Counted from the first letter of the stretch, positions 1 to 15,004 are shown. The stretch is 64,000 nucleotides of DNA from Agroathelia rolfsii (GCA_018343915.1 JABRWF010000002.1:3782001-3846000), one strand, 5' to 3'. Numbers and translations: made by a program. Notes: generated from the letters alone by a model not told the origin.

Positions 1-67
1 TCATAATTTCTAACATATAGTCAGTTTGGCGAATTTGTCACTGCATTATTACAAGGTGTATTAACAG

Positions 68-511
68 CTTCTCGCAAGTTGCATGCTCAAGGATCCGCGC
101 ACATACACTAATCCCGAGCAGTTCAATCCCGAACGCTATCTTGGCAGCCATCCAGAAAGGGATCCTCGTCAGATAGCTTTTGGCTTTGGCAGAAGGCATG
201 AACATTGTTCTTTTGATCTACCAAAACTGACCAATGTGCTCTGTAGAGCGTGCCCGGGACGCCTTCTTGCTGATGAGACTATCTTCATCATAGCTTCTAG
301 ATCCATAGCACTGTTTGATATACGCAAGAAAGTCAGGGATGGCGTTGTAGTCGAACCTGTCCACCGCATGATTCCGGGTTTTGTATGGTGAGAAAACGCA
401 CGTGATTCCCTCTACATTGACTTTGCTGACCATGATCCAACTAGTCATCCGGCATCATACGAGATCGACGTCAAGCCCCGTCCAGGTTCAGAAATGCTAC
501 ATCTCTTGTGA
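68..511 (+). CDS. Cytochrome P450, 3' end (cut by window edge)
   Basis: C-terminal part of a fungal P450 monooxygenase (haem-thiolate enzyme, normally ER membrane-anchored). Visible are the PERF-type motif (NPEQFNPERYL) and the haem loop FGFGRRACPGR with the cysteine ligand. Exons are about 68-195, 247-387 and 445-511; the last encodes a hydrophilic tail that ends at TGA 509-511. The intron at 196-246 must be GC-AG: removing its 51 nt joins FGFGRR directly to ACPGR. Because it is 51 nt and has no stop, an unspliced reading stays open and would put 17 residues inside the haem loop. The second intron, 388-444, has a normal GT donor. The 5' boundary at 68 is a guess from a preceding AG; upstream exons lie outside the window. 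Subfamily cannot be assigned. Confidence 0.85.
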
Positions 512-1104
512 TACCTAAGTGGAATAATGGCAGAAGAAATGCCTTTCTACTAGCTGTTGTTATCAATGTCCTCATCATGAAATTTCACTCAACTCCACAA
601 TCATTCTTACGACTGATTCACAAACTCGAGCCATACATCGCATACAGTATAGTGAGAAATCGTTAACTTGAAGGAGCAAGGGTGTATCCCGCGCGCATGA
701 ATGCTTAATTGGGAGTTTGCTAGTATTTTACGCGTAGGTAGCTCGTATTTGAAGACAACTTGGTCCACTACCAGAAAGATCTCGCAGATAGCAGCCACCT
801 GAAGACAGGAATGTGGTATGGCGAGTTAATTTCAAAGCGCGTTCTAGTCTTGATGATGGGTGGCAGCCTGAGCAAAGAGAAAACTCATAGTTCTACGAAC
901 GGCCATCCATGACACTATAACGTATTGTTCTCGGCCCTCAAGGACAAGCATGATAATAAACGCCGACAAGGTAATGGACGGAATGGTGAGATTCATTCAC
1001 CATTCACCGCCACACCGGACTTTGTGCTCCGGTGGCAGAAGTGGCACCATGACCCGCACAGTCGGTCTCTCCAGTTCCAGTTACATTGCCTCACCTTAAT
1101 CGTC
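512..1104. other. Intergenic, no gene seen
   Basis: 3' flank of the P450 and probable promoter of the fasciclin gene. Only short overlapping frames without family resemblance are present. Confidence 0.6.
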
Positions 1105-1913
1105 ATGGTCATCATGAAGCGCTTCTTTGGCCTGCTCGCTCTCCCGCTCCTCTCACTATCAGCAGTCGCAGCAGAACAAACCATCCTCTCGCGCCCTCCG
1201 CACTACCTTTTCGACGACGAAGTGCCCGTGCACGACATGCCTACGCTAGCAGACATCCTCACCATCACGCCGAGCGCATCCATCTTCTACTCATACGCCC
1301 GCGGGCTTGAGCTGAGCGAGCTACTTACTGCAGAGGGTCACCAGCACACACTTTTTGTGCCCGTCAATAAGGCTGTCATGGCTCTTGCTCGAAAGCCGTA
1401 CGTATCAATTGATGTACTTTTTTTTTTTACTTGCACATTCTCTTTTTGATTAATCGCGTATGGGCAATTTTGATCTTATAATCATTCTTCTTTCTCTTTG
1501 ATAACAGGCATCAAGGGCCTGAGAGCGCCCTGGAAGCAGGCGAAATCACAGACCAGGAATATGAGAATCTATCACGGGCGAACGTCGAGAAATGGGTGTC
1601 GTCCCACATTGTACCTGTACGATTCTCCAAATCCATACATCAAGTAACCCTCATTAACTATTATCTCTGTTCCAACCTCCCCCCCCCTTCCTCCTCCTTC
1701 TGCTCCCTACAGCTCTCACCCGTAGATCTGTCTAAAGAAATCACATACGACACCCTCCTTCCGGGCAAATCCATCTCCGTCACGCCCTCCAAGGCCGAAA
1801 ATGGATGGGACCATGCCGTGCTCGACGGTGAGGCAACTGTCGTCGAGCGGACAGAGGCATCGAACGGGGTTATGTACCTGATTGACGAGACGATCAAGTA
1901 CTATGAAGCTTGA
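1105..1913 (+). CDS. Small secreted fasciclin (FAS1) domain protein
   Basis: About 200 residues. An N-terminal signal peptide (basic MKR then a Leu/Ala-rich core ending near AVAAEQ) is followed by a single FAS1 domain: ADILTITPSASIFYSYARG, the TLFVPVNKAVMAL strand, and SSHIVP where the H-box begins. Exons 1105-1397, 1508-1616 and 1713-1913 total 603 nt. A second Met at 1114 is an equally good start. The donor at 1617 was chosen among three in-phase GTs because it gives HIVP-LSPVDL without an insertion; the others would add residues there. A pyrimidine-rich tract precedes the last acceptor. FAS1 proteins are cell-surface or wall adhesion proteins; the exact role here is unknown. No GPI-anchor signal is obvious at the C terminus. 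Confidence 0.8.
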
Positions 1914-2338
1914 GAATGTTCCCTTCGTTGGTTGATCAACCGAGGTATATAGAGAAGGAAGAGAGAGAGAGGGGAGGGGGAGGATTCTGGATTAAGATTT
2001 CTTGGTATTATCATATAGTGGACTGTACGATACATTTTCTCATGAGCGTTTGTCTTTTTTGTAGTAGTATAATGATATTCTTCAGTATGATTACAGTGTA
2101 CGACTTATCACATCTTTAGTTTCTCCGTCCCAGGCAAGTCTGTATATCATGCTGGCCTCCAGATCTCTTTTACTCCGCATCAAGGACGTAACAAACGCAC
2201 ATATACCTGTGCGTCAAATTACGACTCAGTTCAAAATCTGGACATATGTAAGGGAGAAAATGGATTTTTTTTTTAATTGTATACTTTCCACCACAATAGT
2301 ATAAAAGCGATCTACAACGTCTACGAAGAAAGCATACT
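1914..2338. other. Convergent intergenic spacer
   Basis: Between the 3' ends of the fasciclin and complex I genes. AT-rich with purine runs; only untranslated-region-like sequence is seen. Confidence 0.6.
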
Positions 2339-4569
<2,231 letters not shown>

Positions 4570-4692
4570 GGCGGGCGAGGAGTGTGTAATGAGAGAGTTG
4601 AGTGAAAAGGCGGACGGAATGTGGCTGCTATTGGTCTTTCTTCGTTCCGGGGCGCGTCGGCAAACTGCAAGCAGCTCTCAGCGACCAATAGC
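4570..4692. promoter_or_regulatory. Short shared promoter, NDUFS2 / ATG27
   Basis: Only 123 bp separate the two start codons, so both promoters must fit in or overlap this GC-rich stretch. No TATA box is evident. A shared bidirectional promoter is inferred from spacing. Confidence 0.5.
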
Positions 4693-6140
4693 ATGCGGCC
4701 CATATCCTCCATCCTCCTCCCTGCCCTCGCTCTCCTGCTCCCTGTATGGGCTCAAGAAAAGCCTTGTACGGGCTATGATGAGCAGGGAAAATACTACGAC
4801 CTCAATTCGCTCCAGGGCAGGTAGGCTTGCTTTGCTATGTCGTCATCCCAGCCCAGCTTGTTCAACACTCGATCATCATACATCGCAGCAAGGACTACCA
4901 GACCTCCACCCTAGGGGGACACAAGCTACTCCTGAATGTATGCAAGCATGCCGTCTCAGAAACTATTGGCATACCCCATCCCGTCGATATTGCAGGCTTT
5001 GTCCATCTCGATCATACCGACTTTTCTTTAGGGTGTGTTGCTACATCCTGCGCATCAATCAGCAGAACTCCTTTGATTCACTCTCTGGACTAGGGCACCT
5101 AATAGCACATTGGTCTTCAGAGGCGGAGGCCCCATTATCACCCATACAGGTGGATCCTCATGCAAGGACGGATCTCATACCGCCAGCACAGTTGTGCAGT
5201 TCACTTGCGACATGTCTGTCTACGGCGCAGGTTTGTTGGGGTGCATGCTCACCTTCGTCCGTCACAGCTCACATATGCGCCTTTAGGTACTCCAGAAGTA
5301 ATCTCACAATTCCCAGAACAGGATGATGAGGCTTGCGTCTTCAACATCAACTGGCGTACCCACGTGGGTTGAACTTTGTCGTTGGTCATATCTATACCTC
5401 TACTCACAGAGCTGCACAGTACGCTTGTCCAACTCACGAGCCCGCAGGCCGCATGGGTCTTATTCCCATATTCTTCGTAACGTTCGTTATCACCTCCCTA
5501 TTGTGTTGATCTAATTATACTCACCATGACTACCAAATCCAGCCTCCTAGTCCTCTTCATGGCCTATCTAGTCATCGGTACACTCTACAGCCACTTCGCA
5601 CTAAACCTCCGTGGCGGCGATCAAATCCCCAAATTCAACCTCCCCTTCCTCTACGCCTCATCGCAATGGGCAATCGAGTCCACCGTGCACGCCATAGAAT
5701 CCCTCTTCACAAAATCCCGATCGTCCGGACAAGGACTCAACTCCTATTCGCATCAGTGGAGCGCCGGAGGTGGCCCATCACCATCCGCCCGCGTACCGCA
5801 GAGAACCGCCGGTTTTGCACGGGGAGGGGATCCTCATAGAGCTTTCACCCTCGATGAAGAGGAAGCTATGCTTGGCGGGCCAGATGATTTTTCGGACGAT
5901 GCTGAGGATGCTGTCGTCGTCGCTGATGTTGTACAGCCGCCACAAGTTCAAGCACAAGCCCAGGATCGTACCCCGCAGCCGGTTCAGCAAGGCTTGGGAA
6001 ACATACCTACTCCTGCTAGTCCTGCCCCGCCTCAACAAGGTTCAGGTGCCCCTGTAGTAGCAACACCAGCACCGGTGCCAACATCAGCACCAGTACCAGC
6101 ACCAGCAACTCAGGGTTCAGCGACAAAAGCTGGGCCGTGA
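4693..6140 (+). CDS. ATG27: Autophagy-related protein 27, membrane cargo-type protein
   Basis: Type I membrane protein of the Golgi/endosome system that cycles with Atg9 vesicles. A signal peptide (MRPISSILLPALALLLPVWA) is followed by a Cys-rich MRH-like lumenal domain: CTGYDEQGKYYDL, TLGGHKLLLNVC, GGGPIITHTGGSSCKDG, VVQFTCD and DDEACVFNINW. A single membrane span (LLVLFMAYLVIGTLY) follows, then the characteristic LRGGDQIPKF after it. The cytosolic tail is long and Pro/Ala/Gln-rich. Exons 4693-4820, 4889-5032, 5094-5230, 5287-5367, 5412-5481 and 5543-6140 total 1158 nt (385 aa). The intron at 5368-5411 is only 44 nt; its borders were set by frame and the ACPT motif. The next intron, 5482-5542, precedes the membrane span. 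The tail after about residue 235 is low-complexity and longer than in yeast. Confidence 0.88.
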
Positions 6141-9100
6141 CTTATGTGACTTGGAAGATTTGCGTACTATATATATTGCTTCAAGTTGCCTTTTCCTTTT
6201 TTTTCATTACTTAGATTATGGTATCCGCATTGGAGAGAATGAGTGAATAAATCTCAAAAGATCCAACTGGCTGATCCCTCCCACATCTACATCTGACCAG
6301 CCCCCCGAAATCCGCCTTATGAATACTCAGGGGTCCGGCTAGTTTGACGAAATCACAACGACACACGCCGAGCCTGAGAGTGGATGATAATTTTGCGTAC
6401 CTCCGGCTAGCAACTCACAACACCATGCTTAAACATCAGTTTTTGCATACCTAACTGTTCTCGAGCAGCCATGCATCCATGCCTGAAAACTCCTTGATAA
6501 TCCCATAAGTCCGAGTCATTTTGGGCGATGGTCAATACTTCCCCTGAACAAAGCTGTCTGCCACCTTGTAGAAGAACTTCAAGGAGAGTATCCGTTTCCA
6601 GTAGGTCTTACAACAGTCAGGAGTCACTCTCCAGACACTTCAAGTTTCCTTACAGTAGTTCTGACGAGCGGTCTATATATTTGATAATGGCAACAAACAT
6701 GCTTAAAGTCACTTACTGGATCCTGAATTATTACTCGTCCAATTGCTTATTACAAATGGTACAGACCATGGATGGATTGACGATTTCCAGCTACCTCAAT
6801 ATGCTACAAGACTACAAATCGTTTTTGCTCCGGAGTACTAGCGTCGGAGACCTCGTTCACGACGTGGAAAGCCGACCCCTGGAATCGATTGGCGATGTGG
6901 CGAGTGTCTTCATTTATTGCCCTCAGGCGACAAGTTCTACCGAAACATTTTGATGTAACTATTCCTGGTGATTATGTTCACATAATCACTTCTATCAACT
7001 GGCTTGTCCTTCACCACTGGGTCTTGGGTAGTGAGCCTGGTGACTTTCATAACTGAGATATGTTCTTCCCTTCGGAAGGAGATTGACACGATGCGAGAAT
7101 ATAACTAACGCCCCCATGTTCATACTCTACGTCGTCGATGTACCATACGATGGAACCGGGCAACCTTTGGAGGCTATGAAGGTATGGTAAGGCGATAATA
7201 ATCAAGTCTTGAAAAATTGCGCCGTGTTGTCTGCTCTTTTCGGACAATGTATTTCCCTAGGCAATATGCATCTTATTGTTCAGAAACCTTATTCTGGTGA
7301 GTGTTGACCGTTGGCCATATTCTAGTCATTTCTGGCCCCTCGGCAGCTGCCCATGACTGAGAACAAGAGACGCATAAGCGCATGCCTAAGTAGTTTATTA
7401 TACTTCGCACCCAGGTGGACGATGTTGATTCATCGCAATGGTCCCAATAAGATGTCCTTAGTCGATATATCCTTATGGTACCATTACCTAAGATTGTCAG
7501 GCAAGATAAAACGAATCTAGGATCGGTTACCGTATAAATTGGAGGTGGTCTCATACAAATTGGAGGTGGTTTCATTTGCCATTTGATGGGACAATACCCC
7601 TCAGACCTTGAACAAAGATCACATTTATATTTCATGCTCATGCAATACCTTGTTTTAGCACGTTTGGGCAGTATCTCTTGGAGGATGGCTCACGCAAATG
7701 CGGGTTCTTGTACTGGTCTTGCATGTATTGCCAACATGATGGTCAAGTAACATGTCGTGAGCCAAACTGATGAGATGGAAATTGACGGGGTAAGTAACCC
7801 GAAGGCACCGGTCGGTGAGATTGGGTGCATTCAATGTTTTATTTTGGTTAATTAGTCACATATATATCCCATAGACGGTGTACATCTCTCGGAAGGACTA
7901 CGATTTTTCTCGATCCCATCCCCCTTTCTAGCTCACGAGAGGCTGCGGCATCCGATGAAGCCCTTGATAGCGAAGGTTATGGAGCTAGCGAAACCGGAGT
8001 AGAAGATGAGATATCACAAAGAGGCGGATTTTGACTCACTCATAATAAAGCCTTTTACACTCTCCAGAGCCATAATTATATGTCACTTGCATGGTATGAC
8101 GCTATCAGAGCCATAATGCGTGTGAACACTACCGTGTGCCCTTAACCTGTATCCTATGAGCGAAATCTCGGCAGCGTCATAATGTAATAGTCACATAGTA
8201 CTCCTATGGAGACCATCACGTATTCATATATATTCCATCTCGAGACCAAGGGAAATTGACCTGTTCAAGTTTCTCAGCAGAATGGAGCGGATAACTGCTC
8301 CATCCTACCAGGCAACTTTTGGCCCGTTCATACAAAGGGGAGAATCGTGATAGTAATGACAGGATGTTCTCCCCGCGGCCAGCGAGGCGGACACGCTTTC
8401 GCTGATTCGACATCGTGGTGTTTATGCATCAGCGCGGAATTGCACACCGGAACTCCTAAAGCCAAACGATGTCCTGGTTAATTTAAATGACGATAATCGA
8501 TTTTAGCGTCGCTAATCTGGTGGGTGGTACCGAAGAACTGGACAAAGGATTCGTCGGGACGAGAACTGATACAACACCAAAAGTTGGCCGGAGCAAATAT
8601 AAACTGATTATTACGGGTGTGTGGACGTGCGGAAATATGATTATGGACCTGTGCAATCTCCAACTGCCCCACTAACTCAGGCCCCTTTATTGACTATTGC
8701 GCAGGAATTCGTCGAGATTTGAGTTCCATTTGTTCATAAGGGTCGAGCTTAAGCGTGAAATGTGCCTTTCTCCTTGATATTTCCTTTTATTGTTTAATTG
8801 TTTTACAGATAGATATAGCTACTCTCTACAATACGTCATGCGTTTGTAGGCAATTACGCCTATTTTATCTGTAACAGAGTTTACAAATTCAACAGAATTC
8901 ACATGCACTGGCCCGAGCTAACAATCCAACTTGTCGAGACTTCTCTCGTTATGGAGTGAATGCTTCTCGGAACAAATACAAAGGACTCAGGTGCACCCAA
9001 ACTTTGAACTCTAGTATGCGCCTCAATCGGCCTTCAATGGTTATGGTGACGTTGTAAGCTACGTAGAAACATTAGATGGGGTTGGCATGGGTACTTGAGC

Positions 9101-9527
9101 TATCACACCGGGCTTTAGCCACAGCCTGATGTATGTATGTCCTATCTCCTGGGGCACATAGGTCGTTGGGCTGTGTGCATTTCGAAATTAACATTTGACT
9201 TCACATACTTATGTCGTACTGATACGTTGAGTGTATACAGCCCGAATACCTGATGCTCACTCATAATGATTGCGCAGCTCGTCTAAAATCTGCGCTCTCT
9301 CCTTGCGTCAGTATCATATTGATGTATACACAGCATGTTACTATGATCCGACTATTTAACTCAAATCGAACCATGTTATGAAATGAAAATCCCAACTCGG
9401 ACCTAATACATCTATAATAAGATACCCAAAATTGACGGGGGAAAAAGTTCAAAGGTTCCAGACTACGGACGTACCCCCCCCCCTGAAATAACCTGAATGA
9501 GATAAAATGAGAGCATAAACGCAGCAG
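6141..9527. other. 3.4 kb without a supportable gene
   Basis: Several open frames of 60-140 codons occur on both strands (largest 6528-6953 +, 7273-7641 -), but none shows a recognisable domain, a family-like composition or splice-joined continuity. A 21-bp tandem duplication lies at 7534-7575 and a C run near 9475. It may hold decayed sequence or a lineage-specific gene that I cannot recognise. Confidence 0.5.
7534..7575. repeat. 21-bp tandem duplication (2 copies)
   Basis: Two adjacent units of 21 bp share the core AAATTGGAGGTGGT and a trailing TCAT, differing at two positions. It lies in non-coding sequence. Confidence 0.8.
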
Positions 9528-10891
9528 TCATGGTAAACCGTCAATCCTGAGCGACGCAGGACTTTCTACCATGTGTTTCTTCCTGTGGTCGTCACTCGGC
9601 TTTGCCAACGACGAAAGAACGGGATGGTTTGGGTAGCGTTTTGCTGATGCATCTTGGGATGTAGATCGGTCATCTGCTGCTGCCGCCGCCGTAGTAGCTG
9701 TTGACCCCATGCTATTTGATTTCGTGTTGGCTCTCGAAGAAAGATCGATGGTTGGCGCGACCAAGGCGTGAAAGCGCGTTACTTCCTGAGATAGATCATC
9801 CAGCTATAAAGGAGATAGGGTGTAAATGATAAGTTCTCCAAATTAAACAAACCAACAAGAATGGAAAATGACAATAATAGGAAACCACTCCGAAAAGTTT
9901 GGGTTCATCATTGATACATGTGATACATGCTGCTGCTCACCTTGGCCATGATCGAATCAATTGCCTTCTTGCGCCCAGTAAAACTGTCTGCCAAGGATGC
10001 AAACTCTTGCTTCGGATCCGATATAGTCCTAGCGTTCTCATCCCCATCGTTATCATTATCATTACTATCGCCGCCCATGCCCTCAAAATTCTTCTTCCTA
10101 TTTTTACCGGCAAGGGTAGTACTATCTTTTTTTTGTCCTCCGTCATTTTCGTCATCATCATCATCATCATCCCCTGCAAGCCCATCAAGTTCAGCGCCAC
10201 CACCATCCATAAACATTGACATTGACCGATCATCTCGCAGCTTTGAGCTCTTGTTACTACGCTGATGGTGATGTGCGTGAGTGCTCGTAGTAGCAGGTTG
10301 ATCTGGAACGACCCCAATTCGCTCCATCTGCATATGCATCCCGGCCAGATCGGTCTGGAGCTCAAGGATACGTTCGAGGTGGGTCCAGAGGAGACGTTGG
10401 GCGGCGCCCATGGATGATGATGACGAAGAGGGGAAACCTGGCTCGTCAGGGAAGAGGCCGTCGAAGATGGCTTCTGTTGTGGCAGAAGCACTAGCACCAG
10501 CAGGCTCGCTCCCACTCTGGGGAGATGATGAAGATTGAGGAGAGTCTCCCGCGGGAAGAGCACTGGCAGATGGCCGAGTAGCATTAGCAGTATCAGGATT
10601 TTGTAGAGAACTCGGTGCTACCGACGCAATATGCCGATGACGCTGAGAGGCGTTGGTCCCGGCATAGATTTTGGAGAGGACAGCATCATGCGGAAGAAGC
10701 AAATCGTTTGCGTTCGTCTGTGAGCGCGCGCCTACTCCCTCTGCTCCTCCTATGGATGGCAGGGGCGCATCATAGCTCGGAGTGGGCATCGTTGCAACAC
10801 GTGAAGATGCGGCCGCGACTGGGAGCTTGTTTGTCACACCAGTGGGTTGCTGCTGCTCGATGCTTGAATGTCCCGACCAGGTTGTAAACAT
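9528..10891 (-). CDS. Unrecognised Ser/Asp-rich protein with coiled-coil segments
   Basis: Two exons, 9941-10891 and 9528-9803, give 408 residues (1227 nt); the 137-nt intron has a GTGAGC donor. The protein is mostly low-complexity: Ser/Ala/Pro-rich to about residue 150, with an acidic run of eight Asp and Glu residues near residue 240. Two helical, likely coiled-coil segments stand out: LLWTHLERILELQTDLAGMH (about 165-185) and the stretch across the splice junction, KKAIDSIMAKLDDLSQEVTR (about 305-325). The in-frame helix across the junction supports the intron call. No catalytic motif, signal peptide or membrane span is seen. It could be a scaffold or complex subunit, but I do not recognise the family. 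Confidence 0.65.
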
Positions 10892-11429
10892 TTTACTTGT
10901 TGTATATTTGATGGCGCAGTAAGATCAGAACATGGAGATGGTGAACATGCTAGCACTAACAAGATATATAAGTCAATGACTTCAATAGGAAAAACAGCCC
11001 TGAGATGCCCGTAGTCTTGTTAGTTGAAGCCCAATTAGAGGCGGAAGCTGTTTACCGAACCGTTTGAATAGCCACCGAGAATAGGAAGCTAGATGCACTA
11101 GTATTCCCTTTTTCGAGGAAAAGCGATCGAAGTAAATAAATCAGTGTATGTGACTACATGTATAAAGTGATAAACACATCTATCTATGTGGCGGACGATA
11201 ATATGGTAGAGGTCGAAAACGTAGGATATAAATAAATAAAAGCGGTGGAACGAAGTGGAAGTCGAAATTGTGCTAAAGCTACAAGTAGATGCAAAATATA
11301 TACCAGAAAAACATGTATAGCTCCAAGAAACGAAAAATTTCCGCGAAGGGTAAGAGATCCAAGAAAAAAAAAAAGTTTGACATAGTGAACGAAGTACTGT
11401 GTCAATCGGCCTTTTATTTTTGTGTTCAT
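10892..11429. other. Intergenic spacer
   Basis: Upstream flank of the Ser/Asp-rich gene and 3' flank of the GNAT gene. It becomes AT-rich with A-runs towards 11400. Only frames antisense to one another are present. Confidence 0.55.
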
Positions 11430-12555
11430 TTACCAATGACCAAGCGTCACTTGCGCACGATCGAAGCCATACTCGGTCCAAGACGAAACACCCTCGACAT
11501 GCTCATCTTCGGACTTGAGGCCAACGAACCCAACCTTGTCGTATGTTTTGCGAGCCGCTGGGTTCTCGTGAGCGACATACAGTGCCACGCTCTTATACTG
11601 GCCTAGCAGCTGCTTGCACGCCATTTTAACAAGCCTTTCGGCACAGCCCCGCCTGCGCCACTTTTCGGCCGTGTAGACCTTGGTGATGAAGGCCACGTCG
11701 TCCGAGTTGCGCGTCGTAGCAACGATACAAGCCAAGTCAGGCTCGTCTATTTCATTCAGGGAGATGTAGTGCACCCACACCTGCCCAGAATGGACCATGA
11801 CCGTTGCCTCATGCAGTGCTCGCTCATGTGTAAGTATAAACGGCTCCTGTGAATAAGGTAGAAGGTAGACGGTGGCTTGTCAGTAGCGGTTGATAATAAC
11901 AGTGATGGTAATGATGGCTAGATCTAGACTAATGACTCACTGATTCCTTGGCAAACCCGAAGCACAGTTCAGCCACTGCTTGAATGTCCCCATCTTCCGC
12001 CTTACGCAAAGTGAACTGCCTGTTCACGGTGGCTTGTCTGCGTGACAGAGTTGCTTGTGTGCAATAGGTGAGCACCGCGGAGTAATAGGGCACCTCGTAA
12101 ACAGATATGTTGGTCTTTTTTGCCCATGCATAGGCAAAGGTGCTCGAGATCTTGTCTGGCGCGAATATACTATATACCCGTGTTGCGGACACGGCGCGAT
12201 GCAGATCACCGACGAGAGTGGACATATAGCGAAGGAGACGTGAGTCGTCCATAGACGCGGCTTCGGGTGATGCTGTTATGAAGATGGGGTACTCTCCAAC
12301 GGCGCCAGTCGTGCATGAAAGTACAAATTGGATAGGGCCTTTGGCCCGCTCTCTAACCACAATCCAAAGCTGGCCAGATGCGGGAACGCCTGATTCCCTA
12401 TACAAAAATTTCAGGGCGATAGGGAGTTGCACGTTCGCATCTATGAAGAGAGATCGCCAGTACATCCAGAGGTCCTGGGGAAATTCACTTGGAGACGTGA
12501 ATGAACTAGCAGCGTAAGAAAACATTTGAGTCAAGTGTGTAGAAGAAGCAGGCAT
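11430..12555 (-). CDS. GNAT-family N-acetyltransferase
   Basis: Exons 11941-12555 and 11430-11846 encode 343 residues; the 94-nt intron has a clean GTGAGT donor and CAG acceptor. The C-terminal half is a GNAT fold: DVAFITKVYTAEKWRRRGCA carries the acetyl-CoA pyrophosphate-binding pattern (R-R-x-G-x-A), followed by YVAHENPAARKTYDKVGF, the standard beta5/alpha4 region. The N-terminal half resembles the degenerate first lobe found in fungal two-lobed GNAT proteins and shows no acetyl-CoA motif. No targeting signal is seen, so it is probably cytosolic or nuclear. Substrate is unknown; related fungal proteins are annotated only as GNAT or FR47-like. Confidence 0.85.
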
Positions 12556-13509
12556 CCTGTGTTATGCGAGTGTTTGTATGAAAGTAGATGATACGAGGGT
12601 TGGTGTTGAGAGAGAAACTGACTCGAGCGCTCTTATACTGGAATTATGCACAGCTATTATTTCTGCTGTGCGGTATGCGAGACGCAAAATTTGTGGACAA
12701 GGAGAAATGCACAGCAAACCGAGGCGAATGATCAGGGGGAAAAAATCGAGGCAGATCAAACACTCGATTGAACCAGATGAAGAGGCCATCGGCATGCGTC
12801 ATCGTGAAAGAACGTAGGTTTGAAAATATGTATGAATCAACACCACATCTAGTGGCCCAGACAAAGTTTATTTCTAAGCGAGCAGTATTGGACACTGTGA
12901 CAGGCTGTAGCAAAAATGCAAGATATTCACAGGATCGAAGCGACGGCCGGAGCTATCACCCGCCATGTACGTCTGTGGATACTCCAAAAACACTTTGTTA
13001 TGTCATAACAAGGATCACGGTAATATGACCATACATTGCCATAATATCAGCAGCCATGTCATAAGCAGTCCGAATAACTAAATTGATGGGCGATGCAAAG
13101 GGACTCGCTTTATTTTTTTTTAGCGTAAGAGGTATGAAAGGCGCGCAAAGTGCGTCCCAATTATGCCGAGTCAAGGCGAGTCAGAGTAGTAGTTTCAGAC
13201 CTAATCACAGCATCTTTTTCTTTGAGATTCATAGGATACCTGGAATTTAGATATCCCCGAATAAGTGTATTGCAGTGCAGTGTCACACGGAATGCAGAGG
13301 TAACGATTATCTTCAAGTCCAGCCAGTGGTGGTGGTAAAGGGTCAAGGAAGGTACCGGTTGTGTTCACGGTCCGGACTATTGATCATCATCATCACATTC
13401 CTTATGTCCGGTAGTACTAGCACTGGTTTGCTCACTTATTTGTTTCTCCTCCCAGCATCCTCACACGGAATCACACGCGTTTCACTTATTCTACTATCTA
13501 CTCGCAGAT
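12556..13509. other. Intergenic, no gene seen
   Basis: Divergent region between the GNAT gene and dCMP deaminase. Short frames only, none family-like. Confidence 0.55.
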
Positions 13510-14971
13510 ATGTTGATAGCAATCGTTGGAACGCGTTTCTCGGGGGTCTCCACCGTGGAATCATATCTCGTTCGGCAAGGCTTTACATCGATTCGGACCA
13601 CTGGATCACGCAACGTACAATGATCACTTAGACTTGCCTGATTTACGACCTGATCGGATAGATTGTCATTAGGGTAGCACAGACGGTGGCAGCCAAGACA
13701 TTACTGGTACCGATGGGGGTATGCAAAATGGAAATGAACGGGTACAACCGTTCCCGTCTCTCTCGGCCATGCTCGACTTCTGCACTCGCAACTGGCGATC
13801 CAACTTTGTCACGACAAGTTTACAAAATACAGTCTCCATCGAGCCATTTGTAAAACGACCGTTCTTTTTGTTGTTACGAGTGGACGCTCCATTGATGATG
13901 CGCTTCACGCGGTCTTCATGGCAAGTTCAAGTTTTTTTTTTCTGCTTGTTCTCGTTTCGGCTCTGTTTGTTTGACTGCGAAGCTTGTACTCATGTGATGA
14001 TTGCGATACCATTCAACAGCCTTTCATTGGAGGAGCTTGTATTAGAGAATGATGCACTCGTCTTCGGGTCAGGTGTACTGGCATTGTCCGATAATTTAGT
14101 AACGCTCAACGTTATCAATTCATTCTCAACTATCAAACAATTTGAAGCCCATCTTGATTCACTGGACATTACAAACCCGGAGCGCCTCAGACCAGGGTGT
14201 GGACATTTTTCAAAAAATACATATTTATCCAATCAGGGGTCCTAATGCTGGGATCTGGGGTCTATACAGATGGGATACATATTTTATGGTCAGCTTCTTA
14301 CTATTCATGAAAACCAAGGGATCATCGCCATTTTGGTGACTGAAACGCTCTCGGGAGGGCAGATGCTCGCATCTCTAGCATCACAGCGATCAAATTGTAT
14401 GAAACGCCGTGTCGGTGCTGTGCTAGTGAGGGATCATCGGATAGTTGCGACTGGGTAAAGGATAATCGATAATCAATTTCATTCTATGCTTATGCAATAT
14501 TAATATTCGGATATGTTATTTCACAGATACAATGGAACCCCCCGGGGTCTGAGAAACTGTAACGAAGGCGGATGCTCCCATTGTAATGATGTCAAGCCAC
14601 ATAGCGGGTTCTCTCAAGAGTGCGTATGCCTGCATGCAGAGGAAAACGCTCTCCTTGAAGCTGGGAGAGACCGGGTCGGATCTGGGGCGGTACTCTATTG
14701 CAACACGTATGTTATCATATTTAGTTTTTAACTTCTTTTTGAACGGTATCAAAAGATGCCCCTGTTTAAAATGCACGATCAAAATTATACAAACTGGTGT
14801 AAAGGAGGTTGTATACAATCTAAGCTACAAAATGTGAGTTCTATCATTTTTCATCATTTCATTATCCTATATGAACTTGATGTTCTTTTGACAATCAGGG
14901 ATGACGCCTCTGCAAATCTATTTCATGAGGCTGGTGTACAGCTACGACGACATGCGCCTCCTCAGCCTTGA
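13510..14971 (+). CDS. DCD1: Deoxycytidylate (dCMP) deaminase
   Basis: Zn-dependent deamination of dCMP to dUMP for dTTP synthesis. An N-terminal kinase-like lobe (MLIAIVGTRFSGVSTVESYL, KRPFFLLLRVDAPLMMRF), as in fungal Dcd1, precedes the deaminase domain. That domain has SNCMKRRVGAVLV, GYNGTPRGLRNCNEGGC, the Zn/catalytic HAEEN and the distal Zn pair PCLKC. Exons 13510-13614, 13673-13920, 14020-14196, 14270-14288, 14363-14454, 14527-14706, 14756-14833 and 14899-14971 total 972 nt (323 aa). The intron at 13921-14019 needs a GC donor (TG|GCAAGT); the only in-phase GT alternative is a weak GTCTTC at 13912, which would delete three codons. The exon 14270-14288 is 19 nt and carries WDTYFM. Ends 33 bp from the end of TTI1 (convergent). 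Confidence 0.93.
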
Positions 14972-15004
14972 GTTTTCTCGGTTCCTGTATTCCACAGCGC
15001 AATG

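Noticed and set aside
6528..6953. 141-codon open frame on the plus strand
   Set aside because: Composition and sequence are not protein-family-like, and no splice-linked extension was found.
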